A stretch of 64,000 nt of DNA from Lucinisca nassula (taxonomy: Eukaryota > Mollusca > Bivalvia > Lucinida > Lucinidae): positions 66,713,396 through 66,777,395 of the forward strand of contig OY757026.1 in NCBI GenBank assembly GCA_963580285.1, read 5' to 3'. The position numbers and the translations under genes were made by a program. Below, in pieces: positions 32,205 through 43,979 of this stretch (its first letter is position 1; each line of letters begins with the position of its first letter). The notes below the pieces were generated by a model. The model saw only the letters and a list, made by a program, of their open reading frames with translations, searched no databases and was not told the DNA's origin.

Positions 32205-33180
32205 CAGAGTTCTGCTAAGACTGGTGCAAGAGGGCGTGGCCGGTGTTGCACATTTCAGTACTGGTCATGAACAGACTAAATAAAACCGAATCTGCTATTT
32301 TCGTTTATTACGTTTCAAACTATTCAGAACTTTATCTTCACTGCAGCTGGTGTTGTGCCGTGTGGTGGCCGTAAAAAGTCTCCCCTTACATCCATCATTC
32401 GCCCCGCCCATTTGGGCTGGATGAAATAGATGGGCTGCATGATGCTTCCACGCAGAGCTGAAACACGAGTACTGGTAAACCGCTTAGAGGACCTAAGCCT
32501 GCCCAGGCAAAGCGGTGCAAGTCGGTCCGTCAATGCTTTTAAACCCTATTGGTTTCATTGGGCGGCAGGGCTTGGGATTCATTCCATCTCGATGTCGGGT
32601 AAAAGTCCCACAACATTTGAAGCAACGTCTCCAAAATGACCTTTACATGTTGATTGGGTCGTTAAACCTCAACTCAAACAAACAAATGCATCCATCATAG
32701 TGCATATTTTCTGGTCCTTTAGGGGTAGTTAAGTTCATTTAGACTCAGTTTGAAAACAGAGTTCTGCTTAAACTGGTGCAAGAGGGCGTGGCGGGTGTTG
32801 TTAATTCATTTCAGTACTGGACATGAACAGACTCAATAAAACCGAGTCTGATATTTTCGTTTATTTGATGTACTCTTTGCTTCCAAATATTCAGAACTCT
32901 TTATCTTCACTGCAGCTGGTGTTGTGCCGTGTGGCGGCCGTAAAAAGTCTCCCCGTACATCCATCATAGTGCAGATTATATTTTCTGGTCCTTTGGGATC
33001 ACTGAGCTCATTGAGAATCACTTTGAAAATAGAGTTCTGCTTAAGCTGGTGCTAGAGGGCGTGGTCAGTGTTGCACATTTCAGAACTGGTCATGAGTAGA
33101 CTCAATAAAGCAGAGTCTGCTATTACGTTTATTTGATGTACTCTTTGCTTCCAAAGGGTCCAACTATTTAGAACTTATTG
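32205..33180 (+). repeat. Three-copy ~310 bp tandem repeat
   Basis: Units starting at ACAGAGTTCTGCT (32205, 32755, 33030 approximately) share AGAGGGCGTGG, CAATAAAACCGAGTCTG, TTCACTGCAGCTGGTGTTGT and CCGTAAAAAGTCTCCCC. The first interval is lengthened by a SINE-A insertion; the third unit is incomplete. I recognise no gene in the unit. Confidence 0.8.
32399..32688 (+). mobile_element. SINE-A retroposon, 10 bp target duplication
   Basis: CATCCATCAT at 32389-32398 and 32689-32698. Full-length plus copy inserted in the tandem repeat 32205-33180. Confidence 0.88.
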
Positions 33181-33484
33181 GCCTCCCATAACTTCCAAGC
33201 ATTTCTTGAGATTCTAGTTCAAAATCATTAGAAATCATTTTTGTCTCTTTTTTTTTGCCCGTGATGGATTTATTTAACAATGATTATATTTTATTTTGCA
33301 ATGATTAAATTACGATAAAAATGCGATTTTACACCATTTTCATACATCGATTAAAAAGGGCTACAAAACAAATTTTGAAATGAAATTTATGACCAACAGA
33401 TCAACATGCCTGAAAACAAAAGAGGATTTCCATATTTAAATGCGATTTAAAAGTTTTTTTTGTTACAAACTTGCTACCTAACAT

Positions 33485-33768
33485 CACGAAAACACGCCTA
33501 TATAATTTTGACCCCCTTGAACCTCAATTTTGAATAATGAAACTGGGGTTTACAGGGGTAAACCTTATTTTTCTTATTTCTGCTCTAAAATATAATTTGT
33601 GGGTACTCGTTAGAACCGCCTCGATAAGGCGGTTCTAACGAGTACCCCCCAATTTATATTTTGAGCAGAAATAAGAAAAATACCACAAAATTACATCTTA
33701 AAATTTTCATTTTGGGGGCGATAAGGGTCACAATGTATTTGTAGAGGCGTGTTTTCGTAATGACTAGG
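33485..33768. mobile_element. MITE with P1 palindrome at its centre, second copy
   Basis: ATCACGAAAACACGCCTATA at the left, ATTACGAAAACACGCCTCTA as complement at the right. Inner TTTTGACCCCCTTGAACCTC, then the palindrome 33587-33664. Same architecture as 24895-25183. From 33769 to 34155 I see only unique-looking AT-rich sequence. Confidence 0.78.
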
Positions 33769-34155
33769 AAAATAAGTGAAATTTTGCCAGACTTGGGATT
33801 ATTTGCCGATTTTTATATCTGATAGTTTTTTGTTTATCACTATCACATATATAACTTGCAAACATTTGTTTGGGCACTGTCATCATAGGTGGTCATTGCA
33901 ATTATATACAATCTTGACACTTTTCTCGAAGATGTTTTGTCTGGAGATGAAGTAATATTACACTCAAACGATCACATGTCACTAACGGTTCTTATACTTC
34001 TTAATTCCCATGTGTTTGAGAAATCAATTTAATCATATTTTATCTAATTATTGTTAGCACATTTCTCCCAACTAGTTCACTTGAATTTTGAGAAGTGTCC
34101 GGCCATGAACGACTGACATTCTCATGAGTGGTGTGATATATTTTAAACATCCTTT

Positions 34156-34474
34156 AAAGGCATTTATTCTTGTACCAGTAGGTCACACCGTGTGTTAATA
34201 ATTGTTTTATTACCCCTTGTGATATACCAACTATAGCAGATCAAAGGCGGCCCTTAATAGGGTGATTAGTAGCTCTTGTTGTATCCGCTGACTGAGGCAG
34301 TTAATGGGAAAATCAATAATGTACACACTAGTCAACAGCTAGTAAATTAGCGATTTTCCCCAAGGAGGCCCCTTACCTGTTCAAGTCAGAGGACTTTTCT
34401 TCAGTCAGCTTTGAGGGCTACATAATATTATGTAATGAAATGATAGTCCTCAATAATTAAGTATAAATGCCTTT
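34156..34474. mobile_element. 319 bp MITE candidate
   Basis: AAAGGCATTTATTCTT at 34156 and complement AAAGGCATTTATACTT ending at 34474 match at 15 of 16 positions. No clear target duplication and no coding frame. Confidence 0.5.
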
Positions 34475-34575
34475 ATCCGCTACCTTTGCAAACAATGTAG
34501 GTCCAGATCAGAAGACATCTGATCAGGATCTAAACGTTTTGTCATGTAGTTTGTGAACTGAACAAATACATTATA

Positions 34576-34922
34576 CAGTAGAACTTCGATGGCTCGAACA
34601 CCGATGGCTCGTTTACCACGGATGAGTCGAACCCGTTCTTGAGTTCCTAGCGAAATCCTCTACATAAGAAATAGTGGGGGATAATTAAGGAGATTTTAGT
34701 CTTTTGTCTTGCAAATGTATGCTGTGTGTACTCATTAGAATCGCCTCGATGAGGCGATTCTAATGAGTACACACAGCATACATTTTCATCATAGAACACC
34801 GGAAGGATGTTTAAAAGTATCACGTTATGCCTACTGGCAGTAATTCTCAGTGGCTCGAACTACCCCTGTCTCGAACAGATTTTCGAGGCCCCAAAGGTGT
34901 TCGAGCCATTGAAGTTCGACTG
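34576..34922. mobile_element. 347 bp pogo/Tigger-like MITE
   Basis: TA at 34574-34575 and 34923-34924. Ends CAGTAGAACTTCGATGGCTC and, as complement, CAGTCGAACTTCAATGGCTC, both continuing GAACACC. The P1 palindrome 34713-34785 sits near the middle. Confidence 0.82.
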
Positions 34923-35180
34923 TATCAAGCAAAATGATAAGTGGATATTAAAAAATGCGCCTGGTTAAATTAATTATATCAACAGTATAAGGATCAAAAC
35001 AAACGAGACATAAGAAAAGGTAATTTGAACAAGCCAGTAAACTGTGTCATCGAATATAAGATAATACACGAGGGGTCATTCCATATAAAACTTTATGCAT
35101 TTCATTTGGAATGACTGCGAGTGTAAGATTCTGTTCATCATACCGTAATGATCCTACGTTTTGGGGCAGCTATGCCAAAT

Positions 35181-35246
35181 CAAACAGTGCAGACCCAGAT
35201 CAGACTGTTCCTGAAGGAACAGTCTGATCAGGGTCTACACTGTTTG
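35181..35246. repeat. Hairpin family P2 (66 bp)
   Basis: CAAACAGTGCAGACCCAGAT followed by CAGACTGTTCCT, then the complementary arm ending CTACACTGTTTG. Related hairpins with the same CAAACAGTG ends are at 48255-48322, 56543-56610 and 62801-62868. Confidence 0.85.
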
Positions 35247-35376
35247 CCGTTCCGTTTGCACCTTATGAACTCCTTGCTGGGTCATGAAACAAATTTGTAT
35301 AAAAATTTAGAAGAATTACAGCAAGTCCTCAAGGTGTCGAAAGTTTTAGGAATTTTACGGTATAACGATTTGAATC

Positions 35377-35673
35377 TAGCTCCCGCCCATCAGGGCTTGA
35401 AGAAATAGATTGGCTGCGTGATGCTTCCACGCAGAGCTGAAACTGACCCGCACGCGAGTACTGGTAAACCACTTAGTGGATCTAAGCCTGCCCAGGCAAT
35501 GCGATGCGAGTCGGCCCGTCCATGTTTGTAAACCCTATTGGTTTCATTGGGCCGCAGGGCTTGAGATGTCATTTCATCTCAGTGTCGGATAAAAGTACCA
35601 CAAAATTGGAAGCAACGTCTCCAAAATGACCTTTACAGTGTTGACGGGGACGTTAAACTTCAAATCAAACAAA
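35377..35673 (+). mobile_element. SINE-A retroposon, perfect 15 bp target duplication
   Basis: ATAACGATTTGAATC at 35362-35376 and 35674-35688. Full-length plus copy. Confidence 0.93.
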
Positions 35674-36024
35674 ATAACGATTTGAATCAGGATTTTATTG
35701 TCGAAAAAAGCTCGAAAGAATTTCATTTGAAAACATAAGGTTGTCACGGACGGCGTCATGACGTTAGGGGCCGGTAACCACGTGTTTCTTGCGGTCATAT
35801 GATATTTAATGACATGATATATGATGGATATAAAAAGTCTAACATACAACACATCGCATTGGACAGACTGTAACTTGATGATTCTTCTGTGGAATTAAAA
35901 CTAGTAGAGAAGGCATCAGGGTTTTCTTCAAATCTAAATGAATAAATAAAATAAATAAACATAAGGTAAAACAGTCTAAGCCACCCATATTTAAGACATT
36001 CACCAGGTTTCTACATATGTTTAT

Positions 36025-36305
36025 TTTTTTGAACTGAGGTTTAACGTTCCCGTCAACACTTATTTAGGACATTTTGGAGACGTTGCTTCCACTGTTGTGG
36101 GACTTACCCGACATTCAGATGAAATGACATCTCAAGCCCTGCCACCCAATGAAACCAAAATGCTTGTATGCATTGGGCGGTCTGACTCGCTCCTCTTTGT
36201 CTGGGCATGCTTAGTCCTTCTTAGTGTTTTACCAGTACTCATGTGTGGCCAGTTTCAGCTCTGCTTGGAAGCACCATGGTGCCGAATCTATTTCTCCAAG
36301 CCCCG
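36025..36305 (-). mobile_element. SINE-A retroposon, diverged
   Basis: TTGAACTGAGGTTTAACGTT to CAAGCCCCGATGTG. It is followed directly by a partial copy of repeat R2 (36306-36592: CGATTTAGACAAATAATTTT, GGCCTCCTTACTCATGAGTG). Confidence 0.78.
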
Positions 36306-36599
36306 ATGTGCTACAGAAGAACCGCATTGGAACGGCTAGCAAAACGAAATCTACTGTTGGGGCTTAAAATAATTTTGCGCAGCTGCAATCCTCGCCCTTA
36401 CTTCCGTCGCGATTTAGACAAATAATTTTATGGAGCCCACATGAAGAGGCCTCCTTACTCATGAGTGCAACATCTCCGAGAACAAAAAAATCAAACAACA
36501 ACAAAGATGAAACAACTGCGAGGACTCGACAGGAAGAAACAACTGAAAAGCTGGAGCAAATAAAAACCAAAGTCTGAAAAAGGGGCATAAAGATCAATA

Positions 36600-38350
36600 T
36601 TTTACGGAATTTTACGGAATTTCTTTTAAAGTTAATAAGATCCTAGAAACATTCATCCTTAGCTGTATGCCAAATATCAAAATCTTAGCTCAAGCGGTTC
36701 TTAAGATATCGTGTTGACAAGATACTATTGCTGTAACAGCAGAGTCGAAAAAATAGCCATCGGAAGAGATGGCGAATCCCCCTACCAAAAGCCAATATGG
36801 CCTTCAGAAGATTGTTCACCAATAGAAAGTGCACCAGAATTAAACCAGCAATATATCACAAAAGTATTGTAGTTATGGCCATCACAAGATTATACTTCAG
36901 GAGAGATAACTAAAAAAAACAGGGTACTCAGAACTGTGGTTCTTGCGCATGACATGCCTGCTTAAGCTCATGCATTTCTGTACAAAGTACCATCAATATG
37001 TTGGAGATCACAAGCTGGTCATACTGTTATATTGGAAGGGTAGATAACTCAAATATTTATCATAGCACCCAGAATTGTGGTTCTTAGGCATAAAGCGCCG
37101 TCTCAACCTTGTTTACAATTGTGCCAAGTACCATCAATATATCTCGAAGGATATTGGAGTTATGGCAATCAAAAGGTTATATTGTCAGGGGAGATAATTA
37201 AAAAACCAGGGCACCCAGAGTTGTGGTTCTTGCACGTAACACACCTGCTTAACCTCATGTACAACTGTACCAAGTACCATCAATATATCTCAAAGAGTAT
37301 TGGAGATGTGGCCATCACAAGGTAGTGATTCTATATTATTGGAAGGGGAGATAACTAAAAAAACATGGCACCCAGAGTTGTGGTTTTTGTACATGACACA
37401 CCATCTCGGCCTTGTGAACAACTGTGCCAGGTATCATCAATATATCTTAAAGGGTATAGGAGTTATGGCCATCACAAGGTAGTCACTCTATTTTATTGGA
37501 ACGGGAGATAACTCAAAAACCATGGCACCCAGAGTTGTGGTTCTTGTGCATGACACACCGTCTCGGCCTTGTGAACAACTGTGCCAGATACCATCAAAAT
37601 ATCTTAAAGGGTATTGGAGTTATGGCCATCACAAGGTAGTCACTCTATTTTATTGGAAGGGGGGGATAACTAAAAAACCATGGCACCCAGAGTTGTGGTT
37701 CTTGTGCATGACACACGCTCTCGGCCTTGTGAACAACTGTGCCAGGTATCATCAATATATCTTAAAGGGTATAGGAGTTATGGCCATCACAAGGTAGTCA
37801 CTCTATTTTATTGGAAGGGGAGATAACTCAAAAACCATGGCACCCAGAGTTGTGGTTCTTGTGCATGACACACCGTCTCGGCCTTGTGAACAACTGTGCC
37901 AGGTATCATCAATATATCTTAAAGGGTATTGGAGTTATGGCCATCACAAGGTAGTCACTCTATTTTATTGGAAGGGGAGATAACTAAAAAACCATGGCAC
38001 CCAGAGTTGTGGTTCTTGTGCATGACACACCCTCTCGGCCTTGTGAATGACTGTGCCAGGTATCATCAATATATCTTAAAGGGTATTGGAGTTATGGCCA
38101 TCACAAGGTAGTCACTCTATTTTATTGGTAGGGGAGATAACTAAAAAACCATGACATCCAGAGTTCTGGTTCTTGCGCATGAAACACCGTCTCAGCCTTG
38201 TGAACAATTGTGCCAAGAACTCAATGAGTCTCAAAGGGTTTAGGAGTTATGGCCATCACAAGGTTGCAATTACGGACGGAGGGACGCACGGACGGACAGA
38301 CGGACACCAGGCTGATCGCTATATCCCCCGAACTTATTCGGTCGGGGGAT
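36600..38350 (+). mobile_element. Tandem-core element, ~157 bp units, with terminal hairpin
   Basis: At least seven regular units marked by TTATGGCCATCACAAGGTAG (37463, 37620, 37778, 37935, 38093, 38247; more diverged copies at 36873-37311). The spacing is 154-158 bp. The array ends in TTACGGACGGAGGGACGCAC then ACGGACAGACGGACACC, and closes with a hairpin ATCCCCCGA ... TCGGGGGAT (38323-38350). Because 157-158 is not a multiple of three, the 60-90 codon frames here are repeat read-throughs. Confidence 0.75.
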
Positions 38351-39811
38351 AAAAAGGGCATAAATCAGTCAATATTTCAAGGAATTCGTTCAAAAGTGAA
38401 TAAGGTTATCTAAACATTTATGCTAAGCTGTTTGACAAATAGTAAAATACATCCTTGCTCAGTGGCTCTCAAGATATGGTGTTGACAAGGTTTTTCTAGT
38501 TTTATAATGACAGAGTAGAACTAGCAAATGTGTTTGTGAAACACTATGCCCCCAACCATGTGCTTGTCCCTAAATTGGACAGTAAACAGTACCTCATGAT
38601 CATTTGCGTTAAAGATAAACCTGCCAAATATTAACAGATTTTAAACAATTCAGGTCATCTATGCCTTAGTAGCAAACAAACTGCCAAATATCATGAGCCT
38701 AGCTCAAGTGGTTCTCCAGTTATTTTGTTTACAAGGTTTCCCTATAGTCAAAATGGATAAGTCCAAAAAGGGGCTTAACTCCATTAAATATTTTCAGAAT
38801 TTTGTCAAAAGTTAATCAGGTCATCTACACATTAGACCCAAACTGTATACCAAATATCATGAGCCTAGCTCGAGCGGTTATCCAGATATTTTGTTCACAA
38901 GGTTTCCCCATAGCCACAATGCGTAAGTCCGAAAAAGAGCGTAACTCCATTAAATATTTTCGGAATTTCATCAAAAGTTAATCAGGCCATCAATACCTTA
39001 GACCCAAACCGTTTACAAAATATCATGAGCCTAGCTGGAGCAGTTCTCCAGATATTTTGCTCACAATGTTTCCCCATTGCCACAATGCATAAGTCCGAAA
39101 AGGGGCGTTACTCCATTAAATATTTTCGGAATTTCATCAAAAGTTAATCAGGTCATCTACACATTAGACCAAAACTCTCTACTAAATATCATGAGCCTAG
39201 CTCAAACGGTACTTCAGATATTTTGTTCACAAGGTTTCCCCATAGCCTCAATGCATAAGTCCGAAAAGGGGCGTTACTCCATTAAATATTTTCGGAATTT
39301 CATCAAAAGTTAATCAGGTCATCTACACATTAGACCAAAACTCTCTACTAAATATCATGAGCCTAGCTCAAACGGTACTTCAGATATTTTGTTCACAAGG
39401 TTTCCCCATAGCCTCAATGCATAAGTCCGAAAAGGGGCGTTACTCTGTTCAATATTTTCGGAATTTCGTCAAAAGTTAACCAGGTCATCTACACCTTAGA
39501 CAAAACTGTTTACTAAATATCATGAGCCTAGCTCAAGTGGTTCTCCAGATATCTTGCTCAAAAGGTTTTCCCATAGCCACAATGCATACGTCCGAAAAGG
39601 GGCGTAACTCTGCAAAGACAAGTAGGGCGAAAAAAAATAAAATAAAATACGTGTCCGCTTATTTTTAATGCACATTCCATATATGAAATTTCGAGATCCT
39701 AGCTCAAACAATTCTTGAGTTTCCTACAGGGCGAAAGCGTAACGGACAGACGGACATACAGACAGACGGACCAGATAGAACTAGTATGCCCCATCAACTT
39801 CTTCGAAGTTG
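38351..39811 (+). mobile_element. Tandem-core element, 166 bp units
   Basis: Units marked by AAGTCCGAAAAGGGGCG at 39091, 39257, 39423 and 39588 (spacing 166, 166, 165), with more diverged units to the left from about 38500. The end is CGTAACGGACAGACGGACAT, then GAACTAGTATGCCCCATCAA and a hairpin CAACTTC-TTC-GAAGTTG (39795-39811). Same logic as its left neighbour but an unrelated unit sequence. Confidence 0.75.
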
Positions 39812-39829
39812 ACATGCACAGTATTTTTA

Positions 39830-41215
39830 TGGTATTAGCTCAAAATTTAATCAGGACATCTGAACATTTGTCCTAAGCCAAATATCAGATTCCTAGCTCA
39901 AGTGGTTCTCAAGATACACTGTTGACAAGTTTTTACAATTATTATAATGGCAGAGACCAAAAGGGGCATAATCCAGCTAAGATCTCTATTACGTGCGCTC
40001 AAAAGTTAACCAGGTCATCTAAACATTAAGCCTATGTCATACACCAAATATCAGAGTCCTTGCTTAAGCGGTTCTCAATATATTGTGTTGACAGGCTGTT
40101 TTCTATTGTTATAATGGCAGAGTCGAAAAAGAAGCATAACTCGTCCAGTATTTAATGATATTCTCTAAAACGTAAATCACAGCATTTGAATATTGATCTT
40201 AAGCGATATGCCAAATATCAGAACCATAACTCGAGCGGTTCTCAAGACATTGTGTTGCCAAAGTGTTTTCTATTGCTATAATTGCAGAGTCTAAAAAGGA
40301 GCCAATGATCCATGGAATTTGCTCAAATGTTAATCAGGTCATCTAAACATTGATCCTAAGCAATATGCCATATATAGAATCCTAGCTCAAGCGGTTCTTG
40401 AGATATGGCATGTCGTCTGCTGAGTGCAATAACGTTGTAAGTGCAAAATGGCAACTTTTCAGGAGAGACAAAAAAACTGCTTTATTAAAGAATGGCATAG
40501 AAAACCATACTATTAGCTGGTTTCTTAACTTCATGGCGATTTCTTTTATTTGTGTGTGACGTCTATTGTTGAATAAATGACATTTGAAAAGAAATATTTA
40601 GCATTTATGGGTTGATACACCATTTCTGCGCCGAGTGTTTTTGGTGCAAAAACGGTGTAAGTGCATCCAGCGCTAAAACGGTGTAAATGTACAAACCTTA
40701 TTTCTTTGCCTTTCATATGGTAAAGCAGTAAAATAAAGACACTGGGTACTTCTGCATGGTACTTAATGCTTATTCTGAAATATCAAGCAGCAGCTTTCAA
40801 TATTTTTGAGGTATTAAAAAACTTTGCGCAAAAATAGGGTAAGTGCACTTACACTGTTTTTGCGCCAACTTTTTTTTCTAAAAGTCATAGCAAAAACGGT
40901 GTAACTGACAAAAAATTTCCAAAATGCTGAAATAAATCATGATTGAGGCAGAATCCAGCTGTAGAACTTATTTACCAAGCGTGTCAAGTCCTAAGGCACC
41001 CATTTATGCAAAACAACTATTTTGGCCAAATTGTCAGTTACACCGTTATTGCACTCAGCAGACGATATATAAAATTTCAAGTTACTACGAGTAGCTCAAG
41101 AAGTTGTCTAGTTTTACAACTAACAAAAGGCGTAACGGACAGACGGACGGACGAGGTCAAAATAATATGCCCCCCCCGAACTTCTACAAAGTTAGGGAAT
41201 AATTATAAAGTCTTA
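39830..41215 (+). mobile_element. Tandem-core element interrupted by a MITE
   Basis: Diverged ~165 bp units (AATCAGGTCATCTAAACATT, GCGGTTCTCAAGATATTGTG) from 39830 to 40412 and again from 41066, ending GGCGTAACGGACAGACGGAC and a GAACTTCTACAAAGTT hairpin. The insertion at 40413-41065 splits the last unit. Confidence 0.65.
40413..41065. mobile_element. 653 bp TIR element with repeated GTGTAAGTGCA motifs
   Basis: The first and last 22 bp are exact complements (TCGTCTGCTGAGTGCAATAA then CG; right end 41044-41065), and a looser match extends to about 45 bp. Inside, AAAACGGTGTAAGTGCA-like motifs occur repeatedly on both strands (about 40648-40700, 40825-40910), as if they were transposase contact sites. 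No transposase frame and no certain target duplication were found. Confidence 0.82.
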
Positions 41216-41329
41216 TATTTCTTTGAAAGTCCAATAATTAATTGCCTGTCATAAAGCCTTTCTTCAGTTCAAAATCTTGAAAAGGTAATACTGACAAAAC
41301 ACTCTTAAAATGGCGTATCACCAAATATA

Positions 41330-41682
41330 CCGTGCACCCGCCACAAATCTTTTTGAACCCGTGCAACCGCGCGTGTAGCGGACCATGACAAAAAGGATTA
41401 AATTCGTGACGACTACCGCGGATACGCGTCGATCAGAGGGATCGCGGGGTAATCGCGGTGTTTTCTCGGCGTTATACAGGAATAAAATTGATTGTCCGCG
41501 CTACCTGTCTTATACTTTCACATAGGTACATAAGTGAAACGCGGCGGATCCGGGGTGTGTACACCGCCTCATTGCGAAGGCTTGCAGCGGGACGTAGCGC
41601 GGGGTCATGCGCGGAAATGCGGCAGACCAAAACAACTAGACAATGCGGTTGCGCGGGTTAAAAAATCGCGGCGGGTGTACTG
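41330..41682. mobile_element. GC-rich 353 bp TA-flanked MITE
   Basis: TA at 41328-41329 and 41683-41684. Left end CCGTGCACCCGCCACAAATC, right complement CAGTACACCCGCCGCGATTT, both followed by AACCCG-GCAACCGC. It is rich in CG dinucleotides (GCGGATACGCG, ACGTAGCGCGG) unlike its AT-rich surroundings. The frame at 41458-41661 is a by-product. Confidence 0.75.
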
Positions 41683-41879
41683 TACAAGATCAAAACCGTA
41701 ATGAATGAAATAAATGATTTTCAAACCAATACTAGAACAAGAGCACCGCATGCGGGTGCCACGCTCCGTTGCAGTTTCTTTTAGAAATATATAGGGCATG
41801 TTTGATTATAAGCAACAGAACTACTTTAAACATTAAACTGGAAGTGCCATAATTATGTGGGTTAAAATACTTCTCCACA

Positions 41880-42440
41880 GTTGTGTGTCAGACAGGCAGA
41901 ATAAGTAAGAAAGAGTTACATGGTGACCTTGAAAATTAGATCAAGGTCACCGAATTCCTTTCTGCAATGGTGACTCTCAAAATTATGCTAAATACCAAAC
42001 ATGATCAGAATTCATCCATCAGCTTTTGTGAAATCGCAGTGAAACAATTTTAAACAAAATATCTAAGTCGAAAAAGGCGCATAACTGTGCCAAAAATATT
42101 TTGAGGGTGACCTCACTTACTGGTTTGAGTTCCCCTTTTCATAATGAACAACTAGTCCGAGTTTGAAATAAATATGTTCATTAATGACAGAGATATTACA
42201 AAATGTCCATGTTTTGCACGACGACGACGCAGACGACGAAAACAATTCTAAGTCGAAAAAGGGGCATAACTGTGCCAAAAATATTTTGATGGTTACCTAA
42301 CCTATTTGTATTAGTTTCCCTTTTCATTATGAACAACTAGTCGAGTTTCAAGTTAATTTGTTCAGTAATGACAGAGATATTCCTAAATTTTCAAGTTTTT
42401 GCACGACGACGACACAGACGACGCCAGAGCTATGACAATA
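41880..42440 (+). mobile_element. Short tandem-core element, ~180 bp units
   Basis: Two units marked by TCTAAGTCGAAAAAGG and GCATAACTGTGCCAAAAATA, each ending with CACGACGACGACGCAGACGA-type sequence. The next 42520-42650 resembles 41230-41310 (TCAGTTCAAAATCTTG, AAAATGGCGTATCA), so the flank is repeated too. Confidence 0.6.
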
Positions 42441-42651
42441 TGTCGTCGTTTTCTTCCAAAAACAGCCGGGCTAATAATGGAATGAACTGCCATCCTTGTA
42501 CTTATACTGAAGTTCACTCAAGAATACATAAGAACAAACATTTATTGTCTGCCATTAAACCATTTCTCAGTTCAAAATCTTGCAAAGGTAATACAACCAA
42601 ATCTCTCTTAAAAATGGCGTATCAGCCAGATCAAATACGAAGTGGTTAATG

Positions 42652-42776
42652 TACTAAATGATTTTAAGCAATAATGCAAACGAAATTGAAATAAATTGCC
42701 GTCCCCCTAATACATTGTAAACGATTTTAAGCAATATTGCAAACGAAATTGGAATAAATTGCCGTCCCCCTAATAC
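42652..42776 (+). repeat. Two-copy 62 bp tandem duplication
   Basis: GATTTTAAGCAATAATGCAA ... TTGCCGTCCCCCTAATAC occurs twice back to back. Confidence 0.85.
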
Positions 42777-43009
42777 GGAAGTACACACAAGGACCAAAGC
42801 CACCAAAGCTAACGAGGGCTAGCCTATAACTATGACACATTGAAGGGGAATGGGAACACATTCAGGGGAGGCAACTCCTGCAAAAAGTTAAAGGAAGGTA
42901 GTTAATCTATAAGGAAAAGCGAACAGGAAGTCCTTAAAGTTGTCTCACTTTGATAAATCGTGGAAAATCAGCCAGGTGTTCCCATTCCCCTTAATATTTA
43001 AAATGTTCT

Positions 43010-43510
43010 ATATGTTGTTTTTAAGTAAAGAATACACCAAAGAACAGAAAATTGTGAAGTGTTCAGGTTTTTCTGGACCCGACTAGCTAGTTTGGGCAGT
43101 AAGGCTCAAACTGTTATAATTTTAACAATAGGGTCAACGTTCCCAAAGGACTACATGATAAAAAAAAATGATGAAGGGCAGGGATAAATTTTACGGACAC
43201 CACGCATTCTCTTAACACCAGCTGTAGTGAAGTTAAACATGATCTATAAACAGGTGAGAAAAAAAAGAGAGTAAAAATCAAACAGCAGTGAAGGCACTGA
43301 TCAAGAATCGATACAATTACCTCACACCTCCCATCCAAGACACCAAAGGGATAGAAACACCAACATAAATGAAACAGCTTCATCAAAATGAAAACGTCAC
43401 AAGCGGAAAGCCAAAGGACAATTACTTACCCACAAAATGACAAAACGGCTACCCATTAGCAATACATACATGCAAAGATGAATTATAACAATAATAAACC
43501 GCAATGTTTG
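43010..43510 (+). repeat. R3 followed by R2 in one block
   Basis: A R3-like unit (TAAGTAAAGAATACACCAAA, GACTAGCTAGTTTGGGCAGT; about 43010-43245) runs into R2 (AGGCACTGATCAAGAATCGA, ACACCAAAGGGATAGAAACA). R2 also occurs at 36306-36592, 53170-53295, 53525-53625, 53975-54500 and 61203-61735. The arrangement shows R3 and R2 to be neighbours in the parent element. Confidence 0.65.
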
Positions 43511-43783
43511 ACACATAATACGGAGCCCGGGAAGGGACATGATTTTTTTTTATTATTATTTATCATATGACGTCGCGTCTGAGAGTGTAATAACGTCATA
43601 TATTATTTTCGATAATCCACTGGTGGATTAAATATGCAAATTAGCTAGATACGTCCCGTAACGTTACATGTACGACGTCCTTAATGACCTCGCGTTTACT
43701 AACGGCGGAATGTTGACATTTTTGTAAACAATCGTGAATAAAATACGCTTTTAATGTCATATGATAAATAGAATCTTGCATTC

Positions 43784-43902
43784 GTGCTCATGTATTATTG
43801 AATTTATTAAACTCGTTGAGAAAAAGGGATAAAATGCTCGGCTGCCGAGCATTTTATCCCTTTTTCTCAACGAGTTTAATAAATTCAATAATACATGAGC
43901 AC
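43784..43902. repeat. 119 bp palindrome, 59 bp arms, 1 base centre
   Basis: GTGCTCATGTATTATTGAAT begins the left arm; the right arm ends with its exact complement. The only unpaired base is T at 43843. The right arm sequence (TTTTATCCCTTTTTCTCAAC onward) is repeated directly at 43903-43953. Arms this long with no spacer are normally unstable, so recent origin is likely. Confidence 0.9.
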
Positions 43903-43979
43903 TTTTATCCCTTTTTCTCAACGAGTTTAATAAATTCAATAATACATGAGCACTCATGTAAGATCCTCTATGTTGTCCG

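Noticed and set aside
37077..38111. Series of 60-90 codon related proteins
   Set aside because: Repeats of the ~157 bp core unit; the frame is lost between units because the period is not a multiple of three.
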